NCBI RefSeq assembly: GCF_035984655.1
Contig: NZ_JAXCHT010000016.1
Location: 1 to 64,000, forward strand
From: Actimicrobium sp035984655
Lineage (GTDB): Bacteria; Pseudomonadota; Gammaproteobacteria; Burkholderiales; Burkholderiaceae_D
Length of the DNA: 64,000 nucleotides
Direction: 5' to 3'
Under the pieces are notes generated by a model, which had not been told where the DNA came from, ran no database searches, and was given only the letters and a program-made list of their open reading frames with translations. This document shows positions 43,868-51,314 of this stretch, piece after piece (position 1 is the first letter of the stretch; each line of letters begins with the position of its first letter). The position numbers and the translations under genes were made by a program.

Positions 43868-44566
43868 ATGACCAATGCCCTCGTAGTAAAAGCTGCCAGC
43901 CTGATCCGGGCCGGCGATATCGCAGGCGCCGAATTTGCGCTGGTGTCGTTGGCCGAGTCGCATGGCGACCAGGCGCTGGTGGCCGTGCTTGAAGAAATGC
44001 CGCCGAAGGATTTGCTGGCCGTGATCCGCGAATTCGACTCCTCCCATGAATCGGTGGTGAACCTGCTGGTGACGCCCGAGCAGTTTGCCCGCGCGTTTGT
44101 CATGGAGCGGCTGTATGGCGATCATACCCATACGCATTTGCGCGGCATGGTCAATGCGGTCCTGTTTCGTGAAGATGCCAATGCAGGCGAATTCCTGGAA
44201 GCGATTGGCGAAATCGATGGCGGCTGCGAGGCCCTGGTCGATTACCTGTCCGATCGTGACGAGATGGTCGTGCATTTTGCCAACTACGACACCTTCAATC
44301 ACCTGCACACGGAAGAATCCGACGCAATCGAGAAATCCGAAGCCAGCGATCACGACTGGAAAGAGATGACATGGTTGCTCAAGAACGATCATCCGGACAT
44401 GTTCGAACAGATCTTGCCGCAGCTGAAAACACGTCTGAAAAAACGCCTTCAGGCCGAGGCGGAACTCGAAGCGCAGGAAGCCGACCCGACAGCCATTCCG
44501 ACCCGTGTGGCGGCGCCAGCGGCAAGCAAACCAGCGCCCGGACCATCAGAAGAATCTGCGCTGTAG
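43868..44566 (+). CDS. hypothetical helical protein, J-domain operon
   Basis: A 232-residue soluble protein predicted to be mostly helical, with repeated Leu/Val-Ala helix pairs (ALVVKAASLIRAGDIAGAEFAL, ALVAVLEEMPPKDLLAVIREFD). A long charged helix near 180-205 (FEQILPQLKTRLKKRLQAEAEL) and a Pro/Ala-rich tail follow. The repeats recall TPR/HEAT-like folds without matching one. It lies 40 bases after the previous gene in the same direction. Confidence 0.7.
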   Translation: MTNALVVKAASLIRAGDIAGAEFALVSLAESHGDQALVAVLEEMPPKDLLAVIREFDSSHESVVNLLVTPEQFARAFVMERLYGDHTHTHLRGMVNAVLFREDANAGEFLEAIGEIDGGCEALVDYLSDRDEMVVHFANYDTFNHLHTEESDAIEKSEASDHDWKEMTWLLKNDHPDMFEQILPQLKTRLKKRLQAEAELEAQEADPTAIPTRVAAPAASKPAPGPSEESAL

Positions 44567-44570
44567 ACGG

Positions 44571-45797
44571 ATGCCAACTACCAAACAAGCCGTTGCGCTG
44601 GTCGACAAGCGCCCGTTCTTTGAAAAAGCCTTATCCCACGGCGTCAAGCATGGTCTGATCACGGCCGAAAAATGCAACGCCATCATTGCCGACGGCGCCA
44701 AGGGCACGGTCCAGGTGGCGGCCCATTTCGGCACCAGCCACTTGCAGGTCGAGCTGGAAAATGCGCGCAAGCGTATCGTCACGCTGGTCAGTCTGTTCCT
44801 CGAAGACAGCAGTGGTGGTGATCTCGACCGGGCCGCGCAATCGCTGCAGGAGAACAGTTTTCTGTTTCACTCGCGCAGCGGTAACGACATGCTCAAGAAG
44901 CTGCACGCGATGCCGGAGACCACCATCAGCGGTGACATGAAAAGCCAGTCGCTGATGGACTTTCAGAATGAGCGCACGCTGCTCAAGCCGTATGGACTTG
45001 CGACTTACCGCAAGGAACTCAAGCGGCGACAGGAAGCCGCCGCGGTGATCGCCGCAGCGCACTGGTTCTGTGATGACTTGCGTGTCCCGCACCAGGCGCT
45101 CGATTTCCTCGCGGTGGAATCGGTGATTCGCAGCGCAATTCTGGCGCGTTATTGCGGGTTCGACCAGGCGCCCAATCACGCGGAGTTTGCCCGTCTGGTG
45201 ACCACCGTGCGCAACAAGGCGCCGGCGGGCGGCAAGCTGCGCATCGCCAAGGCAGTGCTCGACGACGTGCCCGACGAACACCATGCGATTGCCGACGAAA
45301 TTCGGCGCGACATCGAAAAACAGGACGGACCGCTGATCCTCAATCCGGCGCGTGCGCTGGATGTGGTGCTCAACATTATCGAGTCGCGCTATTTTCTGCG
45401 CGATGCCGATCTCGATGATATCGACAGCTTTGCCGGATTTGTTTCCGAGCAGTGGCAGGCGGCCACCAAGGGCAAGGATGATCCGTATTCGCGCCTGACC
45501 ATGTTCATGTGCCTGGCCACTGGCATGAAGCCGAAGACGGTGCTCACCGATACCGAGGCGCGCGCGATGGTGCGCCATGTTCGCAAGGACGGCTTCGATA
45601 GTGCGGCGGTAGCGGCTTTCATCAACCAGGCGGCGCCGTTCGAGATCAAGGACAACCTGCTGGCATTGTGGGACGATGAATTTTTGCCCGAAGCACGCGA
45701 GCGGATTCTTGACGAGAGCGATGTCAGCCTGCAGCGGGCGATGATGTTCATGACGGACAATCTGAACGTCAAAGCTAAACGTAAATCAGGAAAATAA
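44571..45797 (+). CDS. hypothetical protein, J-domain operon
   Basis: A 408-residue soluble protein from ATG 44571, 5 bases after the previous stop; a longer frame would overlap that gene. It is predicted almost wholly helical with no signal peptide or membrane segment. No catalytic motif was seen. A Lys/Arg-rich end (NVKAKRKSGK) closes the protein. The helical character shared with the preceding product suggests a scaffold or repeat protein. Confidence 0.7.
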   Translation: MPTTKQAVALVDKRPFFEKALSHGVKHGLITAEKCNAIIADGAKGTVQVAAHFGTSHLQVELENARKRIVTLVSLFLEDSSGGDLDRAAQSLQENSFLFHSRSGNDMLKKLHAMPETTISGDMKSQSLMDFQNERTLLKPYGLATYRKELKRRQEAAAVIAAAHWFCDDLRVPHQALDFLAVESVIRSAILARYCGFDQAPNHAEFARLVTTVRNKAPAGGKLRIAKAVLDDVPDEHHAIADEIRRDIEKQDGPLILNPARALDVVLNIIESRYFLRDADLDDIDSFAGFVSEQWQAATKGKDDPYSRLTMFMCLATGMKPKTVLTDTEARAMVRHVRKDGFDSAAVAAFINQAAPFEIKDNLLALWDDEFLPEARERILDESDVSLQRAMMFMTDNLNVKAKRKSGK

Positions 45798-45936
45798 GCA
45801 GTTTTTTCTGCGTCGCCAATGGTCTGCGCGATAATACGGAATTGGAGCGATTCTTCTGCGCCAGTCGCGCCACCAACAGTTGCAAAAGCACATGGACCGT
45901 GACTGGTATTGACCCACTTTTTTGGAACTACGTATT

Positions 45937-46437
45937 TTGACTACGACAAGAAGCAAACGCTGGAACGGCAAGATCGAAACCCTGACGCCGGAATTTCTCA
46001 ACCAGGTCATGATCCAGATGGAGACGTATGGCGATCGGGTGCAATTTGCCCTGAGCACGCCTGGTGCCAAGCCCAACTATCAGGTCATCAACAGCGACGA
46101 CAAGCGCATGGCCTTTGACAGCAATCATCATTTGCTGCATCCGAAAGCCGATGAGTTCGAAGGCGTCAATGCCACCGGCATTCTGAGCACCGATAAAATC
46201 AAGGCGGCCATCGCCGGCGGGGGCAAAGCCGCGCCGGTCAAGCGCAGCACCCGCAACACCGCGGCCACCATCAAGGCCACGGATCTGGTCGACGCGGCCA
46301 AGTACGCCTACTTCAAAACCAACCGGTCGATGTTGCCGGCGGCGATAGGCGAACATTCCGATGAGATCACGACGCTGATGCGCAATGGCATGTCCGCCGA
46401 AGATGCGTTCGGCGAAGTGGTCAAGCGCCACTTCTGA
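45937..46437 (+). CDS. hypothetical protein
   Basis: A protein of about 166 residues. No ATG fits the N-terminus; TTG 45937 (TTTRSKRWNGKIETLTPEF) with GGAA upstream, or TTG 45922, are the likely starts. The first about 90 residues look like a compact domain (FLNQVMIQMETYGDRVQFALST), then a Lys/Ala/Thr-rich linker and a helical end (SMLPAAIGEHSDEITTLMRNGMSAEDAFGEVVKRHF). No family recognised. It follows the J-domain operon after 139 bases and may have its own promoter. It converges with the helicase gene. Confidence 0.65.
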   Translation: MTTTRSKRWNGKIETLTPEFLNQVMIQMETYGDRVQFALSTPGAKPNYQVINSDDKRMAFDSNHHLLHPKADEFEGVNATGILSTDKIKAAIAGGGKAAPVKRSTRNTAATIKATDLVDAAKYAYFKTNRSMLPAAIGEHSDEITTLMRNGMSAEDAFGEVVKRHF

Positions 46438-46456
46438 CGATTCCGGCGCGACTGCG

Positions 46457-48757
46457 TCAGGTGCTGCTGCCAATGTGCCACCAGCGTGGCAGCAGCGCGC
46501 GCACTTCCGCGCGCAGGAAGCGGTCGTCGATCAGCACCACAATGCCCTCGTCCGATTGGGTGCGGATCACCCGCCCGGCCGCCTGCACCACCTTCTGCAA
46601 CCCGGGAAACAGGTACGTGCTGTCATAGCCGTTGCCCAGTTGCGCCTCGATGCGCCGCATGATTTGTTCATTCACCGGATTCACTTGCGGCAGTCCCAAT
46701 GTGGCAATGAAGGCGCCGATCAGACGGTTGCCGGGCAGATCAATGCCTTCGGCGAAGGCGCCGCCCAGTACCGCGAAGCCCACTCCCTGTCCATCAATCG
46801 CAAAACGCTGCAGAAAGCGTTCCCGCGCCGCTTCGTCCATGCTGCGCTCCTGTTCCCACATCGGGATCTGCGGATGGCATTGCCGAAACAGGGCGGTGAG
46901 TTGCTGCAGATACGCGAAGCTGCTCAAAAAAACCAGATAATTTCCGCTGCGTTCGCCGAACTGTTGCGCGATCAACGCCACGATGGGCGCCAGCGAGGCG
47001 TCGCGATGCTGGTAACGCGTGGAGATACTGCTGACCACGCGCACCAACAATTGCGCCGCCGTGAAGGGCGAGACGACATCGATCCAGCCTGCGTTCGACG
47101 GCAGTCCCAGCGTGTCGCTGTAAAAATGCCATGGGCTCAGCGTGGCGGAGAACAGCGTGGTGCTGCGGCTGGCGGCAAAGCGCGGTGCCAGGAATGGCGC
47201 CGGGATGACATTGCGCAAGCACAGCACCGAGTCGTGCTGACCGGTTTTGCTGATGTCAAACAGCGTGTTGGCGTCGAAGCTGTCGACCAGCCGTGAAAAC
47301 TGCAATGCATCGAAATAGAATCGCTGCAGCACCGCATCGACGCGGGTTGGATTGTCATTGAAAAATTCACCGATGGCGCTGATGACCAGTTGCAGCGCCG
47401 CGAGAAATTTCTCCGGCGGCGCAGGCCACACCTGGTACGGTGCCTGCTGGGTTTTCAGCAGCGCGTTCCATTGCCGGCTGAGGCGATCGAGCGGCCCGCG
47501 CAGAAGTGCTGGCGCGCTCAAACGCAGCCGGTTGAAGGCGCGCTGATCGAGCTCTGCGGAGTACATCTTGCGGCCGCGTTCGATCAGGTTGTGGGCTTCG
47601 TCGACCAGCACCGCGACCTGCCACTGGTTGGCGACGCTCAGGCCGAACAGCATGGCGCTGGCATCGAAATAATAGTTGTAGTCGCCGATCACCAGATCGC
47701 TCCAGCGCACCAGATCCTGGCCCAGATAGTATGGGCACACCTGATGGCTGAGCGCGACGTCGCGCAGACTGTTGCGGTCGAGCGTGCCGCGCTGCACCGC
47801 GGCGGCACGCGCCTGCGGCAGTCGGTCGTAAAACCCCCGGGCAAGCGGACACGAATCACCGTGACAGGCCAGTTCGGGGTATTCGCAGGCCTTGTCACGC
47901 GCGACCAGTTCGACAACCCGCAACGGCAGTGTCGGCGCAGCCTGCCTGAGCAAGGTGACGGCGTCGAGCGCCAGTGCACGGCCGGACGTTTTCGCGGTCA
48001 GGAAGAAGATCTTGTCGAGTTGTTGGGCGGGGGCCGCCTTAATCAATGGAAACAGGGTGCCGATGGTTTTGCCGATGCCCGTCGGCGCCTGGGCCAGCAG
48101 GCAACGGCCACTGGTGGCGGCCTGATACACCGCCTGCGCAAGCTCGCGCTGACCTGGCCGAAAGGTGGCGTGCGGGAAGGGCAAGGCCGTCCAGGCGGCG
48201 TCACGCGCGCGGCGGTGGACCAATTCCTGTTCGGCCCATGCCAGAAAGCGTTCGCAGTGCTGCTCGAAAAATGCCTGCAGCGTGGCCGCCTCGCATTCCT
48301 CGGTCAACACCGTTTCCTGCTGGGTGCCGATGTCGAGGTAGACCAGCGCCAGCGTCAGCGCCGCCAGGCCACGCTGCTGGCACAGCAGCCAGCCATAGAT
48401 ACGGAGTTGCGCCCAATGCAGATGGCGATGGTTGTCTGGCATGCGGGCCAGATCACCGCGGAATGTCTTGATTTCTTCGAGCTGGTTGGCGGCCGGGTCA
48501 TAGCCATCGGCGCGGCCACGTACATGCAGCTGGCGCCAGTTTCCGGCCAGACGGATTTCAGATTCATAGCCAGCATTGCGGCGGCCTGTCACCAGCGTGT
48601 GCCCGGCAATGCCTTCCTGCGCGGTCGGCGATGGTGTGAATCGCAAATCCAGATCGCCCTGCTTGGCCGTGAATTCGCACAGGGCACGAACCGCCACGAC
48701 ATACTGTCCTGGCGCGGCGTTTACCTGCCCGGTTTGCGGAACTCGTTCTCGATCCAT
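46457..48757 (-). CDS. PD-(D/E)XK nuclease plus XPD/DinG-type DNA helicase
   Basis: A fusion of up to 766 residues. Residues about 20-180 hold a Cas4/RecB-like nuclease domain with GRADG (D84), E95-I-K97 and HWAQLRIYG. From 196 comes a superfamily 2 helicase of the XPD/Rad3/DinG type: Walker A APTGIGKT (about 224-231), four iron-sulphur cysteines (C291, C298, C303, C341), DEAH at 386-389, and C-terminal QAAGRVIR. It is expected to unwind DNA 5' to 3' and possibly cut it, in repair or recombination. The N-terminus overlaps the upstream gene by 37 bases; a GTG at 48697 is a plausible true start. Confidence 0.88.
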   Translation of the reverse strand: MDRERVPQTGQVNAAPGQYVVAVRALCEFTAKQGDLDLRFTPSPTAQEGIAGHTLVTGRRNAGYESEIRLAGNWRQLHVRGRADGYDPAANQLEEIKTFRGDLARMPDNHRHLHWAQLRIYGWLLCQQRGLAALTLALVYLDIGTQQETVLTEECEAATLQAFFEQHCERFLAWAEQELVHRRARDAAWTALPFPHATFRPGQRELAQAVYQAATSGRCLLAQAPTGIGKTIGTLFPLIKAAPAQQLDKIFFLTAKTSGRALALDAVTLLRQAAPTLPLRVVELVARDKACEYPELACHGDSCPLARGFYDRLPQARAAAVQRGTLDRNSLRDVALSHQVCPYYLGQDLVRWSDLVIGDYNYYFDASAMLFGLSVANQWQVAVLVDEAHNLIERGRKMYSAELDQRAFNRLRLSAPALLRGPLDRLSRQWNALLKTQQAPYQVWPAPPEKFLAALQLVISAIGEFFNDNPTRVDAVLQRFYFDALQFSRLVDSFDANTLFDISKTGQHDSVLCLRNVIPAPFLAPRFAASRSTTLFSATLSPWHFYSDTLGLPSNAGWIDVVSPFTAAQLLVRVVSSISTRYQHRDASLAPIVALIAQQFGERSGNYLVFLSSFAYLQQLTALFRQCHPQIPMWEQERSMDEAARERFLQRFAIDGQGVGFAVLGGAFAEGIDLPGNRLIGAFIATLGLPQVNPVNEQIMRRIEAQLGNGYDSTYLFPGLQKVVQAAGRVIRTQSDEGIVVLIDDRFLRAEVRALLPRWWHIGSST

Positions 48758-49230
48758 GTCGCGGCGGTCGCCCGGGTGAGCTTGAAGGTGGGCATCACGC
48801 GCACCTGCGCGAGTTGTTCGCGCGCGCCGTCGAAGGCGCTGAGCAAGGCGTACGGATCGTCCTCGTCGGGAACGATATCGAGCGTAACTTCGAATTCGGC
48901 GGTGTCAGTGCTGACTATCACACTTTTGTGCAGTTGCGCATGCAGTTGCTGTTCATGGCGGCGCAATACTTCGGCCGCCGTCTTGACCAGCGTGTTGAAT
49001 GCATTGGTGTCGAGCGGCTTGGGGTTCTTCTTGTCGCGTCCCATGGTCCATGGGCCGATCAGGGCCGGTTCGGCTTCACCTTCCTTGATCATGGCGACGG
49101 CCCAGCCTTCGTCATCGTCGTTCTTGATCACGCGCGCGGTCCAGCCGACGCTGCGCCACAGGCGTGGCTCGTTGATATCGGCATCGGGATCGATGTCGGG
49201 CAGGTCTTGCTGGTCGGGGAGGTCGGACAT
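48721..49230 (-). CDS. hypothetical protein
   Basis: A 169-residue soluble acidic protein from ATG 49230. It begins with an Asp/Pro-rich leader (MSDLPDQQDLPDIDPDADIN), followed by a mixed alpha/beta domain (WRSVGWTARVIKNDDDEGWAVAMIK; ALIGPWTMGRDKKNPKPLD; AEVLRRHEQQLHAQLHKSVIV). It ends next to the helicase start, so the two are probably co-transcribed. The function is not recognised. Confidence 0.75.
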   Translation of the reverse strand: MSDLPDQQDLPDIDPDADINEPRLWRSVGWTARVIKNDDDEGWAVAMIKEGEAEPALIGPWTMGRDKKNPKPLDTNAFNTLVKTAAEVLRRHEQQLHAQLHKSVIVSTDTAEFEVTLDIVPDEDDPYALLSAFDGAREQLAQVRVMPTFKLTRATAATWIENEFRKPGR

Positions 49231-49314
49231 GGGGGCGGGGAGGAGTGGAATCGCGCTTCGGATCAAGGCGTGATTTTACCGCTGTCGGAGCCGCTATCGT
49301 TGCGATGGCGGGAG

Positions 49315-49345
49315 AAAAAACCTGACGCCTGCCATGGCGTCAGGT
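49315..49345 (-). terminator. strong intrinsic terminator
   Basis: A 10-bp perfect stem ACCTGACGCC/GGCGTCAGGT with loop TGCCAT, followed on the minus strand by six T residues. It ends the lipoprotein transcription unit, 11 bases past the stop at 49,356. Confidence 0.92.
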
Positions 49346-49355
49346 CAGGTTGCGA

Positions 49356-49931
49356 CTAGATGCAGTTGACCTGCACCGCGGTCACTTTGGCGCCGTTGAG
49401 GGTGCCCGCGCCGTTGCTGACGGTACAGACCTGGTTGGCGGGTTGCGCCAGCACTGCCACACCGTAGGTATTGCCATCGACCACGACCGTAGGAAAGACA
49501 AAGGTCGTGCTGCCGGCCGTCACGGCGACCTGGTCGCTGCCGTTGGTCAGAACCAGCCCGGCGCCGGTCAGGCCGGCGACGGTGCCGCCGATGGCGAACG
49601 TATTTGCAGAGCACGTCACGTTGACCGACGACAGCGCAATCCCGGTGGCCGTGCCGCTGGCGTTGGAAACGATACAGGTTTGGCGCGTCGGCTGGCTCTG
49701 CACCGTGACGGCATAGCTGGCGTAGGAGCCGATCTGGTTCGGAAAGGTGTACGAGGTCGCATTTGCCGGAATCGCGACGGTGCCGCCGGCATTGGCCAGA
49801 ACCAGGCCATCGGCGGTCAGGTCGGTGACTTTACCGCCGATGCTCACCGACGTGTAACCGCCGCAAGCGGCGAGGGCGAGCGCCATCGCGAAAACAGGTA
49901 ACAGGCGCAGGCAGGATGGTATTTTTTTCAT
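49356..49931 (-). CDS. lipoprotein with two Ig-like repeats
   Basis: A 191-residue protein from ATG 49931 with CCGGAG upstream. The signal peptide ends in lipobox LAAC (Cys about 23). Two repeats of about 80 residues follow, each with GG-x-V-x-x-L-T-x-x-G-L-V-L, a hydrophobic strand ending in FP, a VTVQSQP or VAVLAQP segment and two Cys residues. The pattern suggests small Ig/bacterial surface domains, each with a disulphide. The downstream paralogue at 49,969 has the same plan. The function is unknown, probably at the cell envelope. Confidence 0.75.
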   Translation of the reverse strand: MKKIPSCLRLLPVFAMALALAACGGYTSVSIGGKVTDLTADGLVLANAGGTVAIPANATSYTFPNQIGSYASYAVTVQSQPTRQTCIVSNASGTATGIALSSVNVTCSANTFAIGGTVAGLTGAGLVLTNGSDQVAVTAGSTTFVFPTVVVDGNTYGVAVLAQPANQVCTVSNGAGTLNGAKVTAVQVNCI

Positions 49932-49968
49932 GGATGACTCCGGAATGGGGGAAGTGGGGCGCGACAGT

Positions 49969-50553
49969 TTATTGACAGGCGACCAGCAGGTTGGTGACGT
50001 CATCGGCGACCACTGTGCCGACGCCATTTTGCACCGTGCAGGCCAGGCCTGTCGGCTGCGCCAGGACAGTGACGCCATACGACTTGCCACGACCGACCTT
50101 GACCGGCATGACAAACGTGGTGCTGTTGGCGGGCACGTTGAGTGCATCCGCGCCATTGACCAGAGTCAGCCCGGCACTGGTCAAGCCCGTTATGGTGCCG
50201 CCGACGTTTTGGTTCGGCACGCAGGTCACGACCAGATTGTTGATGTCGCTGTTGGAGGCGACCCCGGTGTAGTTGGTCACGGTGCAGGTGAGGCCGACTG
50301 GCTGGGTTGTGACGCCGACGATGTAGGCGGAGCCGACCGGAATGCGCGACGGGAAGTTGAAGGTGGTTGTGGTCGGCGTCAGCGTCACGCTGGCCACGTT
50401 GTCCGACAGGACCAGTGTGCCGCTGGTCAGTCCGGTGACATTGCCGCCGAGTGCGACACTGACGTTGTTGCTGGAGCCGCCGCCGCAGGCGCTCAAGGCA
50501 GCGGTGAGTGCCAGCGCGAAGAGTGCCCGAAAAATCCCGATTGGTGCGTTCAT
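49969..50553 (-). CDS. lipoprotein with two Ig-like repeats (paralogue)
   Basis: A 194-residue protein from ATG 50553. The lipobox is LSAC (Cys about 22), then two repeats with the same layout as the neighbour at 49,356 (GLTSGTLVLSDN, FNFPSRIPVGSAYIVGVTTQPVGLTC; GLTSAGLTLVNG, FVMPVKVGRGKSYGVTVLAQPTGLAC). The two genes are in tandem on the minus strand, 37 bases apart, and clearly arose by duplication. It is the first gene of the pair. Confidence 0.75.
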   Translation of the reverse strand: MNAPIGIFRALFALALTAALSACGGGSSNNVSVALGGNVTGLTSGTLVLSDNVASVTLTPTTTTFNFPSRIPVGSAYIVGVTTQPVGLTCTVTNYTGVASNSDINNLVVTCVPNQNVGGTITGLTSAGLTLVNGADALNVPANSTTFVMPVKVGRGKSYGVTVLAQPTGLACTVQNGVGTVVADDVTNLLVACQ

Positions 50554-50891
50554 ATGTTTTCCAGAAAAGGTGAAAGTCGCATCGATGGTCCGATGGTTGC
50601 AGTGCAGCGTACGCCGCCGGTCGTCGATCTTTTGCGGCTGCGACATCGTCACACACAATACCGCCGCTACTGCGTGTGTCAGCGAACAGAATTGGCGCTG
50701 TGATGGTAACGGTTTGTCCCGCCGAGCGGGGATTTCAAGATTGAAAGATTGGAAATACTTACATCCGATTACAAAAAAATGTCGCCGCGAAATCGGCAAC
50801 GGGCCGCGATCCGTTTTAATGACGGCAACCATGCGGATGGCCGCGCACACGCGCATAATCCGGTGGTATCAACGCACTTTGGGAGAGCAAC
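50554..50891. other. divergent intergenic region
   Basis: About 338 bases between the lipoprotein start and the small secreted-protein gene. It should carry promoters for both directions. No specific site could be assigned and no gene is seen. Confidence 0.5.
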
Positions 50892-51314
50892 ATGAAAGCA
50901 CTTCGAACAGGTCTGGTCGCCTGCATTCTGATTGGCAGCACGCTTGCCACCAGCGTCCAGGCCGACCCGCATCATTATCGCGGCGGTGGCTACGGTCACG
51001 GTCACGGCGGCTGGGGTTGGGGCGGTGTCGGGCTGGGTCTGGTGGTCGGCGCGGCGCTGTTCGCACCCTCGTATTACGCCCAGCCCTATGCGCCGTACGC
51101 CTATTATCCGTACGCGCCGGTGGTAGTGACACCCGCGCCGCAGGTCACTTACGTAGAGAGCACGCCGCAACAATGGCCGCAGGCCGGTTCCGCACCGGGG
51201 CCGTCCGGCTACGAGTATTACTGCAACAATCCCGATGGCTACTATCCGTTCATCCGTCAGTGCAACAGTGGCTGGCGGCAGATTGTGCTTGACCAGGCGC
51301 CGCGCTCACGCTGA
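50892..51314 (+). CDS. small secreted Gly/Tyr/Pro-rich protein
   Basis: A 140-residue protein with signal peptide MKALRTGLVACILIGSTLAT-SVQA. It has a His/Gly-rich stretch (HHYRGGGYGHGHGGWGWGGVG), a hydrophobic segment, a Tyr/Ala/Pro-rich segment and a C-terminal motif EYYCNNPDGYYPFIRQCNSG with two Cys residues. This YYC-x-x-P-x-GYYP-x-x-x-x-C pattern is common in small envelope proteins of Burkholderiales, from recall; the role is not known. GGGAGAG precedes the ATG. Confidence 0.7.
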   Translation: MKALRTGLVACILIGSTLATSVQADPHHYRGGGYGHGHGGWGWGGVGLGLVVGAALFAPSYYAQPYAPYAYYPYAPVVVTPAPQVTYVESTPQQWPQAGSAPGPSGYEYYCNNPDGYYPFIRQCNSGWRQIVLDQAPRSR

